From: Isoetes taiwanensis
Lineage: Eukaryota; Streptophyta; Lycopodiopsida; Isoetales; Isoetaceae
Direction: 5' to 3'
Assembly (NCBI GenBank): GCA_021234155.1
Contig: JAJEKV010000067.1
Coordinates: 359,920 to 423,919 of the forward strand
DNA length: 64,000 nucleotides
In this document: one piece after another, positions 36,137 through 47,840 of the stretch
Position numbering within the stretch: position 1 is the first letter of the stretch
How the letters are laid out: each line of letters starts with the position of its first letter
Program-made: the position numbers and the translations under genes
The notes under the pieces: model-generated
The model's database searches: none
What the model saw: only the letters and a program-made list of their open reading frames with translations
What the model was told of the DNA's origin: nothing

Positions 36137-36360
36137 TCAAGCGTGATCTGTGAAAATGATCTGGCCCGTGGTCAGATCCATCGTATGATGAGCTTGCCAT
36201 CCTGTGATAACAAGTTGATCCGCGGGCAAGTAGTGAATGCTTTTAGCTTGTCTCAAAAAGGGTCGTCCTACTAACATTTCATAATCTCGGATCTTCTCCC
36301 GCTCTCCAAACACCAAGAATTCCATGGTAAATTGTAGATCTCAATATTATTTGGTATTGA
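36137..36360 (-). pseudogene. Ty3 aspartic protease region (C-terminal part)
   Basis: Minus frame 36325-36137 reads YEMLVGRPFLRQAKSIHYL, matching the conserved end of retroviral-type proteases (..YD.LLGRPFL...A). The catalytic DTG triad would lie upstream, around 36500, in a frameshifted part that I could not read. Confidence 0.6.
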
Positions 36361-36821
36361 TTTGTGTAACTCCTTGTGGTGGCGTGATATGGCCATTCGC
36401 AAGCTTGATGTCATAAGGGCAGTATGGAGCTCCCCTTATGCCCAATTGTCGTCGAGATTATCGTAATAAGATTGATCTTTACCGCCACCATCGATCGGAA
36501 CATGGTGAGCGACCTTTTTGGCCCGTGTGCATGCACCGTGGGTGTTGATAATGGCGGAACGCATTACCAGTACGGCAGTTTTTGTAAAATGTGCTCGTGA
36601 GGCTGGACATAGTTGTAGGATAGTCGTAAGGCTGGAGAGGAATTTTGATTTTAGCAAGTTCTTGTTGAAGGGAGGAGGGATTGGTGGTAGTTGTGGTGGA
36701 TCCGTGGGTTGTTGTTGCTCGGCAATAGATGTCGCTACATTGTTGAGGAGGTCGGCTTCAAAGAAGAATGTTGAGTGGTGGTGCTGCGGATGTCGTGGCA
36801 TTAGGTAATGGGTGGCTCCGA

Positions 36822-38110
36822 TCATTGGTGGTAGCATTGACAGACTTGAGTGCCTTTACATCCGCATCGTTCGATGAGTTGAAGCGAGACTTTTGCGAAG
36901 TTTAGGTTGAACATGAGGAAGTAGGTGATCGTGATTGGGTGCAAAATGAACAGATTTGGTTGATGGCTCACCGGTACAGAATCGGGCAGCAAAAAACTTG
37001 GTGCACCGGGGTGCTTATGGCGTGGGGAATGAGGGAGAACCTCAATCCGGTTGGAGGATTCAAAATTTGGTGTTGATTGCATGGTAAATTTCTTCTTGGA
37101 GTTGATCATCCAATTGTTTTGAGTTGTTTTGTTGGCGTGGTTGTTGTTGTGGTGGCCGTGGTGGCCGTTTGAGAGACTCGGGCGTGGGCCTTGCCTTCCC
37201 TTGGCTTCCCATACTTGAAAAGGTGTAAAGCCGCGATATGTGGGTTTGATTGGTGCCGAGGAATTTGTATTTGAACTTGAGGAAGTTGAGGACAATCGCG
37301 GTGATGACCCCATTGGTCACCGGTTGAAACATTGGGACTTGCTTGGATCAAAAGTGGAGCGAGGAGGTCCACGTTGTGGTTGCTGTTGTTCTTTGGTTGT
37401 TGTTGTTGTGGTATCGCGTGCACGTGTACGCGTGGTTGAGTTTGCGTGGGTAAATTGCGCACTTGGTGAACAAGGCGATGTCGACACGGATTTGGTCGAG
37501 GGATTTGTACATTCTTCGATTGGTGTGGTTTCGCATGTTGCGGCGTTTGCAATGGATCATGCTATCCCAGAGTTACACTCATTCGCCCGGATATCCCGAA
37601 TCTTGCAAAATAGTACACCAAATGTTATTTCTTGGGGAACCGCCGTGGAGGCGTCGAGGTCGCGTGGGTGTAGCCGAGGAAATGGGAGTATCGTGGCTTG
37701 ATCACCGCAGCGTGGAAACATGAACAGTGATTGACTAATTCAATGGCTTCTTGTAATGTCTTGGGGCATAAATACTGATCATAAATCGGATGTGAGAGGG
37801 TAAGCCTTGAAGAAACCACACTAGAATTTGGCTTTGGGTTGGAAATTCCTTCAACTTGTTGACTAAGATCTGCAAATCGGTACGCAAAGTCTCGAGATTC
37901 TCACGGGTTCTGCTTGAGTGTGTTGAGGTCGTTCAGTGAGTTGTTGATCATCATAAAGGGTGCCGTAATGGGAAAGAAAAGAGGTCTTCATGTGTATCCA
38001 ATCTTGTTTCCGATTGGCTTTTGTTTGCCATCCCACCATTTCGTGGGGGTGCTCCACGCAGTGGTCGTCGAAAAGATGTGGAATTTTAGTTTTGGATCGG
38101 AGTGACCATT
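36822..38110 (-). pseudogene. Ty3 gag region
   Basis: Minus-strand pieces in several frames. 38057-37863 (WIHMKTSFLSHYGTLYDDQQ) and 37819-37625 (IYDQYLCPKTLQEAIELVNH) are the capsid-like retrotransposon gag domain. 37552-36822 is Gln/Asn/His-rich and low-complexity, as often seen between capsid and protease. A zinc knuckle may sit near 37560-37620 but is too damaged to assert. Gag packages the element RNA in cytoplasmic virus-like particles. Confidence 0.7.
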
Positions 38111-38831
38111 GAGATCCGCAAGTGACTCAAATTCATCCATGTGAGCCCTGAGCACTCGGGTCTATGTGTTTACCTTTATCATTTCCAAAGAGTGGATATT
38201 GGAGTTTTAAAGCATGTGTAGGAGTAGGGCATGAATGGGTGTTTGCATTTGTGGAAAAGAAAAAGACGATGGGTGTTAGTTGGTTTGCGATAGATACCAA
38301 AGCCGCATAGGTTGTGTGAGATTAGTAAAAGAGAGGTAATCGGCGATTTGTAGTGGGAACAAAAGGTTGTAGCAGGCATGAATGAGCAGTGTGGGGAAAC
38401 GTTAAAGGGAACAGGCGGTGGGGAATTGACAAAGGTGGAAGCGGTGGTACCGGGTTCCTAAAGAAAGATTACCAATAGAGAAAACATTTTTTGCGATGTT
38501 CCGGAGAAAATTGCGGTGGTTCTCGCAGGGTCTTGAGTTGGGGATTTAGGTGGAGTAAATTCAAAGGGTCGCGGTTGTACCGCATGATGTGGGCTTAACA
38601 GGAACGGAACAATGGCGACCTTCCAATGGGGAGGTCGGTCCGAAAGTAATGCGTGGTGTAGGTGGAGCAATGACTCATTACCCGAGAGAAGAGACAATCG
38701 AACCAGAGTGTATGTGGACATATTCGGGGAGTCGCCGCAGTTCATGGCGGCGGCGTCTTGACTCCATCCGGTGTTGAATATCGCAGGGAGTAAAGAAGGG
38801 ATTGAACATGGTATCAATACGCTTTCGAAGT

Positions 38832-38851
38832 GAGCCCCGCAACAGCGCCGG
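38832..38851 (-). other. Primer binding site of the Ty3 element (degenerate)
   Basis: The minus strand next to the 5' LTR reads CGGCGCTGTTGCGGGG. It resembles the TGGCGCCGTTGCCGGGG primer site common in plant Ty3 elements, with a few changes. Confidence 0.5.
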
Positions 38852-39447
38852 TGTTTGGGGTCCCGCACGGATCGCCGAGGGACGGATCTACGCGGAGATC
38901 CTTGAAGTCCCAGGGGCAAATCTGAGACACTCTTGTCAGCGGGATTTTTTGCTCTTGAGGAAAGAACAAGAAAAACTCGATAAAGCAGCAATTGCAATAC
39001 ACAATGAAACACACAAGACACTTGTGGAGAACACGGCAATCCATTGATCAAAAACAAGTGTACAATGAAGGCTCAAAAAGACAGCACAACAAAGACCAGC
39101 AAAGACGCTCGGGTAGTGACACAAAAGAACACTCACGAACCCTCCGGAAGGAGCAAAAATGCTACAATATATAGGAACACGGAGTGGCCTACGGAACTGA
39201 ATCTGATCCTCATCATGACAACGCGTGCTCCACTACTTGGGCACTCGAGCAGAATTGAGTTTGTCCGGGTCGCTAATAAGCACAAGTAGTGGCCCGGTGG
39301 GTCCTACCTTTGGGTCTTACGGCTTCTTGGAGGAGCTTTGACCCGCCGTGGCTTTGTGGATCCCTCTTCTTGGACAAGTGGCGGTGGGGCCTCCGCCCTC
39401 ATGCAGCAAGTATAGACACGTGTGTCCGCGAGCCGCAGGGGCTAACA
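38852..39447 (-). repeat. 5' LTR of the Ty3 element
   Basis: On the plus strand it runs TGTTTGGGG...GGGGCTAACA. Read on the minus strand, a TATA-like ctatatattg lies at 39165-39174, followed by the presumed transcript start. Confidence 0.85.
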
Positions 39448-39452
39448 CATCA

Positions 39453-40680
39453 TATCAAAATCCGGCATTTAAAAACTTGTTCAACAAGCGAGGGGGATGT
39501 TCGTGGGCTCCAACATAGCATCGGTGACAATCATCCATTGACACCGTTCCCATAGCATCCAAAAGAGTCAATTTATGCACTTGTAACTTCATAAAAGCTT
39601 GATTGTAAAAAAAGAAGAAACATCCCAAGTCTTCAAGGTCTCTGGGTGCATCAAATATAAAAATCCAACTTCAAAAAACCATGGACAAAAAAATGGACCC
39701 AACTAAGCAAGAATATCTAGCATAATAACAATAAATACAAAGAGAAACAATAAATACAATATGGAATTGAAGCTTCTTGGTGCACAAGCCTAGAACTTAT
39801 CAAATTCCAGTTAGAATGGAAATCAACCTAATGTTGTCAAAGCTTTTATTGTATCTCTCGGCAATTCTAGTGTAGAGCTGCAACAAGTTATCTTAGGAAT
39901 ATTAGAAGACCTTATAAAATAGGGAATCCTAAGGGTAACTAAGAAACAAGAAACAAACTAGACAGCAGGCTAGTGATGTTCGCAATCAAGGCAAATAGAA
40001 AGCTTATAAAATGAGATTTGGTGGCCAAGAACTGCTGTAGCAACCATTCCTAACTAGGTGTATCCAGCTTCTTCACCAAGGTCATTCTTGTACTTGCTGA
40101 TTGCAAAACTTCTCAAACGCTTGCAATTTAGACGCTTCAAGGTGAAGCACAAGTGCAGGTTCATCAAATTGAATCTATTTTGCACTGCCGCTTTGGATCA
40201 CCTATGACTTCCCTCAAGACATATAAGGCCGGCTTAAATAACTTTGAAACAATAAGAACTAATATCTAGGATAACAGCTTTAAGATTACCCATAGGCTGG
40301 CGGCAAAGGAGTCAAGCGGAGAAAGAAGATCAAATCCTTTAGCCACACCCTTTCTTTGGCTTTGCAAATAATATAATCATTGAATGGGCCAACAATAATT
40401 GGGAGCGGTCTCAATAATTAAGTCAGAATAAAATGATGGTGATTCATCATCTAATCTAGTGGGCAATGCACTTTCGACATTCTTTCAATCAAGATTAAAT
40501 ATGGAGAATGAAAATTTCCTTCTCTGCTGGTCCCCAAGACATACCTTTTTCGATATTCTTTTCAACGCCATTTCATAACTTTTCTTTACCCGCGGAGCTG
40601 AATCTTACAACTATAGATTGACCCTTTAGGTTTCATAATGAGGAAATGGCCGGGTTTCTTCGCAGATCCGAACAGATCTC
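39453..40680. other. No recognisable gene
   Basis: AT-rich sequence to the right of the Ty3 element, without long ORFs or repeats that I can identify. Confidence 0.4.
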
Positions 40681-40689
40681 TTAAAGTTT

Positions 40690-40868
40690 GAATTGTCATA
40701 TTTCCCCTTGCTTGCTTCCCCATAAGAACGATGCCACGGTCGGCCTTAAACCCTTCCCCGATTTGTCTGCATTTGAGTAGACCCAACATTATCCGCTACC
40801 ACGAGATCAAAGCCTTGGAGTACTCCTCCAAAAGCTCACACATCTTTTCTAACGCATTATATGTACCT
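40690..40868 (-). pseudogene. 60S ribosomal protein P0-like exon fragment
   Basis: On the minus strand, after a CCCAG acceptor-like site near 40868, the frame reads MCELLEEYSKALI, then (next frame) VVADNVGSTQMQ, then (next frame) GFKADRGIVLMGK. This follows the start of eukaryotic P0/uL10 (..LLE.Y...LVV.ADNVGS.Q+Q.IR.GLR....VLMGKNT), the ribosomal stalk base protein. Two frame changes mark it as a pseudogene fragment. The sequence past VLMGK no longer follows P0. Confidence 0.55.
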
Positions 40869-40869
40869 G

Positions 40870-42370
40870 GGTTATTAGTGATGGCAAATTAAAAAGAGGC
40901 CGGAGCACTGCAAAAAGAGAAAGGGAGGTGAATGCCTACGAACTAAGAACAGAATTCGGGGAATACCAAAAAGCCGCCACGGATTTTCGGCGCGATCATT
41001 TACGCAAGTTGAACATTCATTTCTTTTCTGATGCTTGCTCCAGCCTTCTTGTTTCCGATGCTTGCTCTAGCCTACCGAAGCACCACCGACGATTGCTCCA
41101 CCTCTGCGGGGGATTTGTGCCTTCAGCTAGCAAACCCTATCTAGCAAACCCTATTTCTAAATGGCTCGAGGGTTGCATGTGAAGGAGTCTGAATAAGCTA
41201 ATTGAAAAAAAAAAATACAACATGGCCCATGGGTCTAAACCATTGAAAAAAAACAATTAAAATTAATGCAAAGTGTATATGCACTCTAGATATACTAATT
41301 AGTAGTTCCCATGCAATACGCTTTCGAAATCATATGAAAACCATAGGAAAAATAGTACAAAAATACAAAACCAACCCCCTGTTATTATGCTACATATTGT
41401 ATTCCAAGGCGTACTATTAATGTGTTTCAGAGAAAAATATCACAAAATAAAAGAAAAATATTTTACAAAAATACAAAGAAAATGTCCACATAAAGCACCC
41501 ACTAAGCACCATGTGTCGCTGACATAAAAAGTGTCCCCAACCTCTATGATGTGCCCATAAAAACTGTGTATATGACTTATAAACTAGCCAGTAGAGATGT
41601 ATTCATCACAACTGTTGCATGGGCTTTCAAAAGAATGCTAACCGGTAGAGATGTATTCATCACACCTCGAGCACAATTTTACGAGTACAATATTATAGAG
41701 TTTTTGTATCACAATCTCACCAAGTACATCTTAATACAGAGTTTTTGTATAGGAGTCATTTTGAAAGTCACAGCCAATGTAATTAGCAGATGTGGTGATG
41801 CTTATTCTCATAATGTAAAGCAATTTGAATGTATGATTTAACGTTAAACTTGCAATTTGAATGTACAAGTTTAACTTTTAGGCAAAGCATATTAACACTT
41901 TGATGCAGCATTCTCAAATGGTGTGCCCAGTTCCTCAATAGAAAAGATGAAAATATCATGGAAATTTGTTATGAATGAATATATGGAGAAAATATCTAGG
42001 ATAAAGTCTATCTTGAATTTCATTTACAATATGTAAATGACTCTTATATTCCATGTTCATGGAGGTTGCACTTTGATGCAACATTCTCAAATGGGAATGC
42101 ATGCCCAATGCTTCATCAGAATATAATATGTAGCACAATAACAGGGTTTTTTTTTTGTATTTTTATACGCTTTTTCCTGTGGTTTTAATATGATTTGACG
42201 ATGATATTTGATGAGACATACTAATCGGTACATCTAGAGTGTGCAGACTATCAAGTTATTTTTAGTGGCATTTTCGAATGGTTACAACTAGGATTTCACT
42301 AAATATCTCAAATCGAATACGCAAGCATCGAACAAGGTTGTTTTAGGGTTATTTAAGTTTTAGAGGTTTT
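40870..42370. other. No recognisable gene
   Basis: AT-rich, with only short ORFs. A local repeat of gtagagatgtattcatcaca occurs at 41592 and 41646. Confidence 0.4.
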
Positions 42371-42379
42371 TGCTTCTAC

Positions 42380-42560
42380 ATATCCTTTCAAGTCTTGGTG
42401 AGGCAAGGGCTCGGAGCGACCACGAAAGCAGGATCCGGCAGCATTCTTTCAGGTCTAGGTGAGGCAAGGGCTTGGAGCGACCTCAAAGCATAATCCTGGC
42501 AAAGATCCTTTCAAGTCTTGGTGACTAAAAGGGCTTGGAGCGAGTAATCTAAAGTAGGAT
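42380..42560. repeat. Three tandem ~60-bp units
   Basis: The unit cctttcaagtcttggtgagg...gggctcggagcgacc...ggatcc recurs near 42385, 42447 and 42508 with moderate divergence. Confidence 0.75.
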
Positions 42561-42569
42561 CCACTTGAC

Positions 42570-44625
42570 TTCAAGGTCTTTTTGTAATCCTCTTTCCTTG
42601 CCTAAGCCTATTTCCTTACCTTTGTTGCTCCACGAAAAAATTGGATCCTAAGACTTCAAGGCACATTTGCTCCTTGATGTGTCTATTTCTTACTTGAGGC
42701 AAAGCAAAGGGTCAGGGGGGGTGCCTTAGGCCTATTTTCTCTGGTAACAAGACTGATCTTAGCAAGCACAACCTGGGTTTATGATTCTTTGATGTTGAGT
42801 CCCATATTTGATTCTATAGAAGGGGTTGTTTCTACCTATCCTTTCTACTAGTTTAATGTGTTTCTTTATCGCAGCCTACAGGTTGATGCTTGGAAGGCCA
42901 AGTACTAAAGGAAATAATTATCAGCATCTCTTGCACAGGCCATGGAAAAGACGGGATTGCGACATGGTTTGGTTATTGCATGATGGCTTTGCTAGAAGGG
43001 TGCTGCAGCAGTACTATTTCTCTTACTGAAACCTTTTCCTACATTCCTGACATGGGTGTTTTGATTTTATTCACAATTTGGTTCAAGATTAGTAAATTTG
43101 TGGGTTCCATTCTTAGGCAGCCACACTTCCAGTGCGCCTCCATTGTTACACAAGATGATGCATAAATTGGATACAAAAAAAGAAGCTGAAAAGCCATCCC
43201 TTTTGAAATTAGTATTCTTATTTTGCAAGCCATTTGAAGTTTTGTATTCAAAACCTCTTATTTCAACAAAAAAAAAAACCATGCAGGACGCTGCGGATGA
43301 TTGCCATAAATCCTAGAGTTGCAGTTTGCTACATAGCTTATTTGTCTTAGTTACTTCTATTCCAACACATACATGCTCAATTGTGGCAAAAGCCAGGCAA
43401 AGATTGGCTTCAATGCAATGCACCAAGGCAAAAAGCCTATTGGTCTTCGTTGCTCAGAAACTAGGCCAATTTTTTTTTTTAATATTACAATCAACAATAA
43501 ACAAGTACTAAACAATCCATTATTACTATTATTAGTGTTGCATTGTTATTTATCTATCTTTGCTTTTTTAGGGCCCGTAGGGCCTAAATTTGTTTTTATG
43601 ATACAACAACCAATAAATAACTACCATTAACATTAATTAACACAAACCATTACATCCAACAATTATAAATTAAAATCCTTAACTAAGCTTATGTTATTTT
43701 GTTATATCTAAGAAAAAAGAAAAATCCTTCTTACTCTTCCAATGATATGCAAATAAGGTGATTGGGGAAGGACCCTTGCTTTATTTAATTCAAATCATTT
43801 AGTAATTTTTTTTTCTACTAAGGATACACAAAAGGATGCTAATGTGCGTATGCCAACACCACACCACACCACACAAACATTGCTAATGGAAGTGGAAAAA
43901 GAAAATCAAGAAGACTCTGAGTGCCCAAAATCGAGACATAAATGTTCTAAGACTAGTATGGTACCAGTAAACTAAACGTCCAAAACTAAACATACCAGTA
44001 AGTAAACTTAAGAGGACAACTTGTCATTTTGTTCCAACCTAAAGTCCCACTATTTTGAGTCAAAGTCTCGTGACTTGTGGTAGATAGACAATCAATATCC
44101 CTATTGGGCAAGCTTCAACATAATTGAGGTATGTGTTGTAGCTAGGGTTGAATAATGAGGTATCTTGCCATAGGATTTGGTCGACTATCAACATATATCA
44201 AGCCCAGAGTCCTAACATTTCATGCTCTGGGGCCTATGCTATAGTCGTCGAGAAGCTTCCTACTTCATTTTCATCTTTTATATTAGATTAATGGAACACT
44301 TGATGAATATTTAATTTTGTGACTGAGTTTCTACCACATTAAAGCTTTTCATGTTTCCTACATAGGCTATTAGACAAATGTTTTTGTTTTTGTGATGTTA
44401 TATTTCATAGTAGCTCTTGTAAACACCTCCTTCAAAACTTTGCATGGTATCTTTTCTATTCATATCTTGGTAGTGACAATACATATAAGGAGTTGCCTAA
44501 GTTCATTCTTGACTGTATCTTGCCAAATTCAAGATACCTAATACTTTCAGTTCTTGTATACATTCTATTCGATTCTCAAAGATCAAATCATTAGAAATAC
44601 AATGGACACAGGAAAAAAAACAATT
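42570..44625. other. No recognisable gene
   Basis: ORFs near 42826-43316 overlap in several frames and show no clear family. A poly-T run followed by AT-rich sequence at 43470 may be a retroposed tail. The rest is AT-rich spacer downstream of the RING-H2 gene. Confidence 0.35.
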
Positions 44626-44631
44626 TTTACG

Positions 44632-45444
44632 TCATGCAATATTGGCAGCATCCGGATCAAGAGAGGCAGAATTTCCAACATCATATTGGCAAGAAGGAAC
44701 TGAAAAATGAGATCTATCCTCTACCCTTGAATTTTGCCTCACAGGTTTATGAGACTGACCACTTTTGGGGGGCCCGAAATCAGCCACCTGAATAACTACA
44801 TGAGGCCCTGCTTCTGGTGTTTCTGTAGAAGATTCATTTTCCAAACTCTGCTCAGAATCAGGGCTCTGATCTGCACGGATTTGATCCATACCAATACTGC
44901 CAATAGAAGGAGGTGTTTTATTCGAGATCTGGGCTCGGCAAAGCGGGCAATTTGAATTCATCAGAAGCCATTTATCAATGCAAGGAAGATGAAATGCATG
45001 GGCGCAATTGGGCAGAATTCTTAGCTCCTCATCATCCTGGAATTCTCCAAGACATACTGCACAATCTGTGGACTCGATTACCGCTGCTCCGGATTTGAAA
45101 ATATGAATCGGAATCATTTGAATCACAGACTGATCCAAACCCTTTGAAGTGGAGATCCAAATCTGCTCAATATGGAAGGTCCGGGCCGGATTGGGGGCTC
45201 TGTTGCGTCGGAAATGGCTGAAGAAATTCCTCCAGCTGATACAGTATCGAAGAAATATGCAGTAGTATATGAGTAAAAGAAACCCAATTACAAGAAGGGC
45301 CAAAACCCCCACTAAGACGGCAAGAAAAACACCTTCCTTCGATCCATGCTTGCCGCTGCTGCTAGACGAAGGAATACTGGGAGGCACCAGGGAAGGAAAA
45401 CTGGGAGGCACCAGGGGCAGTTTCAAAGACAAACCCTGTAACAT
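44632..45444 (-). CDS. ATL-type RING-H2 E3 ubiquitin ligase
   Basis: Intact single-exon gene of 270 residues, as is usual for the ATL family. Ser/Pro-rich N-terminus (1-36); one membrane helix (38-64, GVFLAVLVGVLALLVIGFLL); a basic juxtamembrane stretch; the GLD motif at 102-104, a family hallmark; and a RING-H2 domain at 128-169 with ligands C128, C131, C147, H149, H152, C155, C166 and C169 (C3H2C3) plus the E2-binding W159 in DKWL and P167. The tail (190-270) is Ser/Glu-rich and unstructured. ATL proteins sit in plasma or endomembranes and transfer ubiquitin from E2 to target proteins, often in defence or stress signalling. The start at 45444 gives the normal family layout. A TATA-like ataaaaat lies about 55 bp upstream. 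Substrate unknown. Confidence 0.93.
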   Translation of the reverse strand: MLQGLSLKLPLVPPSFPSLVPPSIPSSSSSGKHGSKEGVFLAVLVGVLALLVIGFLLLIYYCIFLRYCISWRNFFSHFRRNRAPNPARTFHIEQIWISTSKGLDQSVIQMIPIHIFKSGAAVIESTDCAVCLGEFQDDEELRILPNCAHAFHLPCIDKWLLMNSNCPLCRAQISNKTPPSIGSIGMDQIRADQSPDSEQSLENESSTETPEAGPHVVIQVADFGPPKSGQSHKPVRQNSRVEDRSHFSVPSCQYDVGNSASLDPDAANIA

Positions 45445-45799
45445 TTTTCCTCCGATGTTAAGAGATTGAAGATCTGGTTTCGATCCGGTGCGATTTTTAT
45501 GAGGTATATGAAGCGACAGAAGCTATTAAACGCATTAATTTGTAAAACAAAAGTGCAAAGGTAAGGAAGGCAGACAGAAGCTTTGTTAAAATGCCATACA
45601 TCAGGGCAGGTTCAAAATGGGGCCATAGCATGGCATATACTGGCGCCATGTTTTTTTGCTTCATTTTCGTCCACATAAAGCCCTTTGCATGGGAATATCT
45701 AGACCTTGTATCACTTTTTCTATTTAGAAGCCCTTTGCATATCAATATCAAGGTAGTGAACTCTCGGTTTTTTTCTATTAGAAGTCCTTTCTTTGCTTA

Positions 45800-45941
45800 G
45801 GCTGGGTTCACATGCAACCATCGCAGGAGAAATGCCCTGTTTTGCCCTGTGCTATTTGGCGATGGCAGGTGATGGTGCATGTAAAAGGGTGAGACTTTTT
45901 ACACGACGGTGATGGCACCTTCACTGCATGTGAACCGGCTC
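45800..45941. mobile_element. Small Harbinger-like MITE
   Basis: 142 bp with inverted ends GGCTGGGTTCACATGCA and TGCATGTGAACCGGCTC, flanked by TTA at 45797-45799 and 45942-45944, the target duplication of PIF/Harbinger elements. It has no coding capacity. The match between ends is strong only over the inner 12 bp. Confidence 0.6.
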
Positions 45942-45949
45942 TTATCAAT

Positions 45950-46555
45950 GTAGTAAACTCTCGGTTGGTGAGCTAATAAAATTGAACATATCTCTGTTTT
46001 GTCCATGGAAAACGAGATCCATACAATTGGAATGACCCTTGCCAATAGTTTATCTCACAACCTAGGTGTAAAAGGTAAATATCAGATCATGTATGACACT
46101 TTTCTATTAATATTGCTAGTTTGACTAAGTTTGTGGTGAACATGTCCCTCTAGTCTATCTATGACTAGACTTTCTATTGTGATGACATAATGAACATGAA
46201 GATAGTGGGTGTATGCATGATGATATTTAGGATTATGTAATATGTGGGAAAGATTTAGAGGTATAACCTTTTTTGGGTTGCCCTTAAGGGTAGACTCTCC
46301 TTCATGTGGTGGGTGCACAAATATCTTAAGAATATTTTGCATATGGCCAATTAGAAGTCGTCTTTGCCTTCAAATATCTCAGGAATATTCATTATTTGAC
46401 ATTACCAGCTAATTGCTCGGTCAAACAATAACCCATTGTCCCTTCATCCTTCCCTCTAAATGAAAAGGCGGTCTGATTCAACCTACAATAGTAGGTCAGC
46501 ATGAGGCGGTAAGGATATACAACTTTGACATGAAGTCCACATTCTTAAATCTACA
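45950..46555. other. No recognisable gene
   Basis: AT-rich spacer between the MITE and the transposase fragment. Only a short minus ORF without family features. Confidence 0.4.
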
Positions 46556-46559
46556 AGGC

Positions 46560-46850
46560 CACATTGCATGTCTGGTAGGTTTTAGAGCTTTTGGTTGACC
46601 TGGAAGTATCATAGGCTTGCCATCTCATCTCTATGCCATCGCTCCTCCTCTGAAGGTCTCATCTTCCATTGAAAGATTTGAATCCCATTTCTCACCCAAA
46701 AAGTGAACTGCAGAGGCCTGGAATGACCTTCAAGATCCAATGCATAATCATCCACAAAGCTCTTCCAATCAGGCACTTCTTCTATGAGAGAACCTATAGG
46801 GTTTGGAGTAGTGCATTCATGCAAGATTTCCATTAGCCTAGGAAAGTTGG
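46560..46850 (-). pseudogene. Second fragment of the 'HTHEDVD' transposase
   Basis: Minus strand: LMEILHECTTPNPIGSLIEE, PDWKSFVDDY, QFTFWVRNGIQIFQWKMRPS. This corresponds to the tail of the transposase at 17355-17660, and the two match at nucleotide level (for example ggcaagcctatgatac). It is less damaged here. Its upstream part is cut at 46850/46851 by an LTR, so the catalytic part is missing. Confidence 0.75.
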
Positions 46851-47430
46851 TGTGACGTTCCAGGGAAATATACGCCATAAATACGTATATTTCTGGGTCC
46901 GTCACTATACAAGTCTACCTTCATAGTCTTGTATACCATTAATTAATGGCATAGGATGCATGTCTAAGTTATTCATATAACTTATACCCTTAGGATAAGG
47001 CCAATTTCCACGTGGCCTTATCCTATTGGGTAACTGCCACATGGCCATACCCCATTGGAGCCACGTGGCATAACATGTGAACCCTAATCTATAAAGGTCT
47101 AAACCCTAACCCTAGGCCTCTTTCTTGGCTCCAACACTCTGGGAACCTTCTTCGCGCTCGAAACTTCGATTCGAGAGTCGTTTGCTGTGGCATAGCCTAG
47201 CACAGCAGCCCCCGAGCGTGTGCGCATCCTTGGAGTGAGAGCTACTTCGACCACCTCGAAGATCATGGAGATGCCGGGAGTAGGAGGGAGTTCCTCAGGA
47301 GCAGATATATGGATTAGAGTTCTTTGTAGATCATCTGGAAGTTAGGACTCCAGATGAGTTAGCATTTCATGTCTCTAGTAAAGCCTTTCCTAGCATTTCT
47401 CCTAGGTAGTGGGTTCGTAAAGTTAGGTTA
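46851..47430 (+). repeat. LTR fragment of a related retroelement
   Basis: It starts TGTGACGTTCC exactly where the transposase similarity ends, the same start as the LTRs at 57313 and (with one change) 61774. A TATA box (ctataaagg) at 47091-47099 sits about 240 bp in, like the TATA of the 47841 LTR, and is followed by ccctaaccct. No LTR end or primer site is seen before 47841. The right limit is uncertain. Confidence 0.55.
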
Positions 47431-47840
47431 AATTGTTAGATGCACGAAAAAGAATGAGCCAAATTAACATTCTAGTAAAATTGGAGTGCATCAAATTTCA
47501 CCCAAAATGGGTCGAAGAATCATCCCAATCTGAGATCCGGGTGAAAAATGGCGCGAAATTAGGAAAATTCGAATTTTAAAATATAATACAGTAGCAACCA
47601 TATATTAATAAGTATGTATATTGGGGTAATTAATAAGGGGGGCTAATTAATAGGGCTATTAATAGTAGGAGAATATTCTCTAGAGCATTTTTCCTTTTTA
47701 AATACCATTTTGCCACCCATTTCTTCCTATCTTTCCCTAAACCTTTCTTCTTTGATCTTCAGCTTAACCTAATCAATTTTCTTAACCGTAAGACGTGGCA
47801 CGCACCAAATGCACAGCCAGGAAGTATAGCCCCAGGCGCA

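Larger units (their letters stand above)
32391..39447 (-). mobile_element. Ty3/gypsy LTR retrotransposon, full length, decayed
   Basis: Two LTRs (32391-33017 and 38852-39447) enclose a 5.8-kb internal region read on the minus strand in the order gag, protease, RT, RNase H, integrase, which is the Ty3/gypsy order. The 5-bp target duplication CATCA is at 32386-32390 and 39448-39452. A primer-site-like sequence follows the 5' LTR and a purine-rich tract precedes the 3' LTR. All reading frames are broken by many 1-4 nt indels, and the two LTRs also differ mainly by small indels, so part of the damage could be sequencing error. Confidence 0.92.

Noticed and set aside
36518-37723. Plus-strand ORFs over the Ty3 gag region (for example 37240-37701)
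   Set aside because: They are antisense to the gag/low-complexity region of the element on the minus strand.
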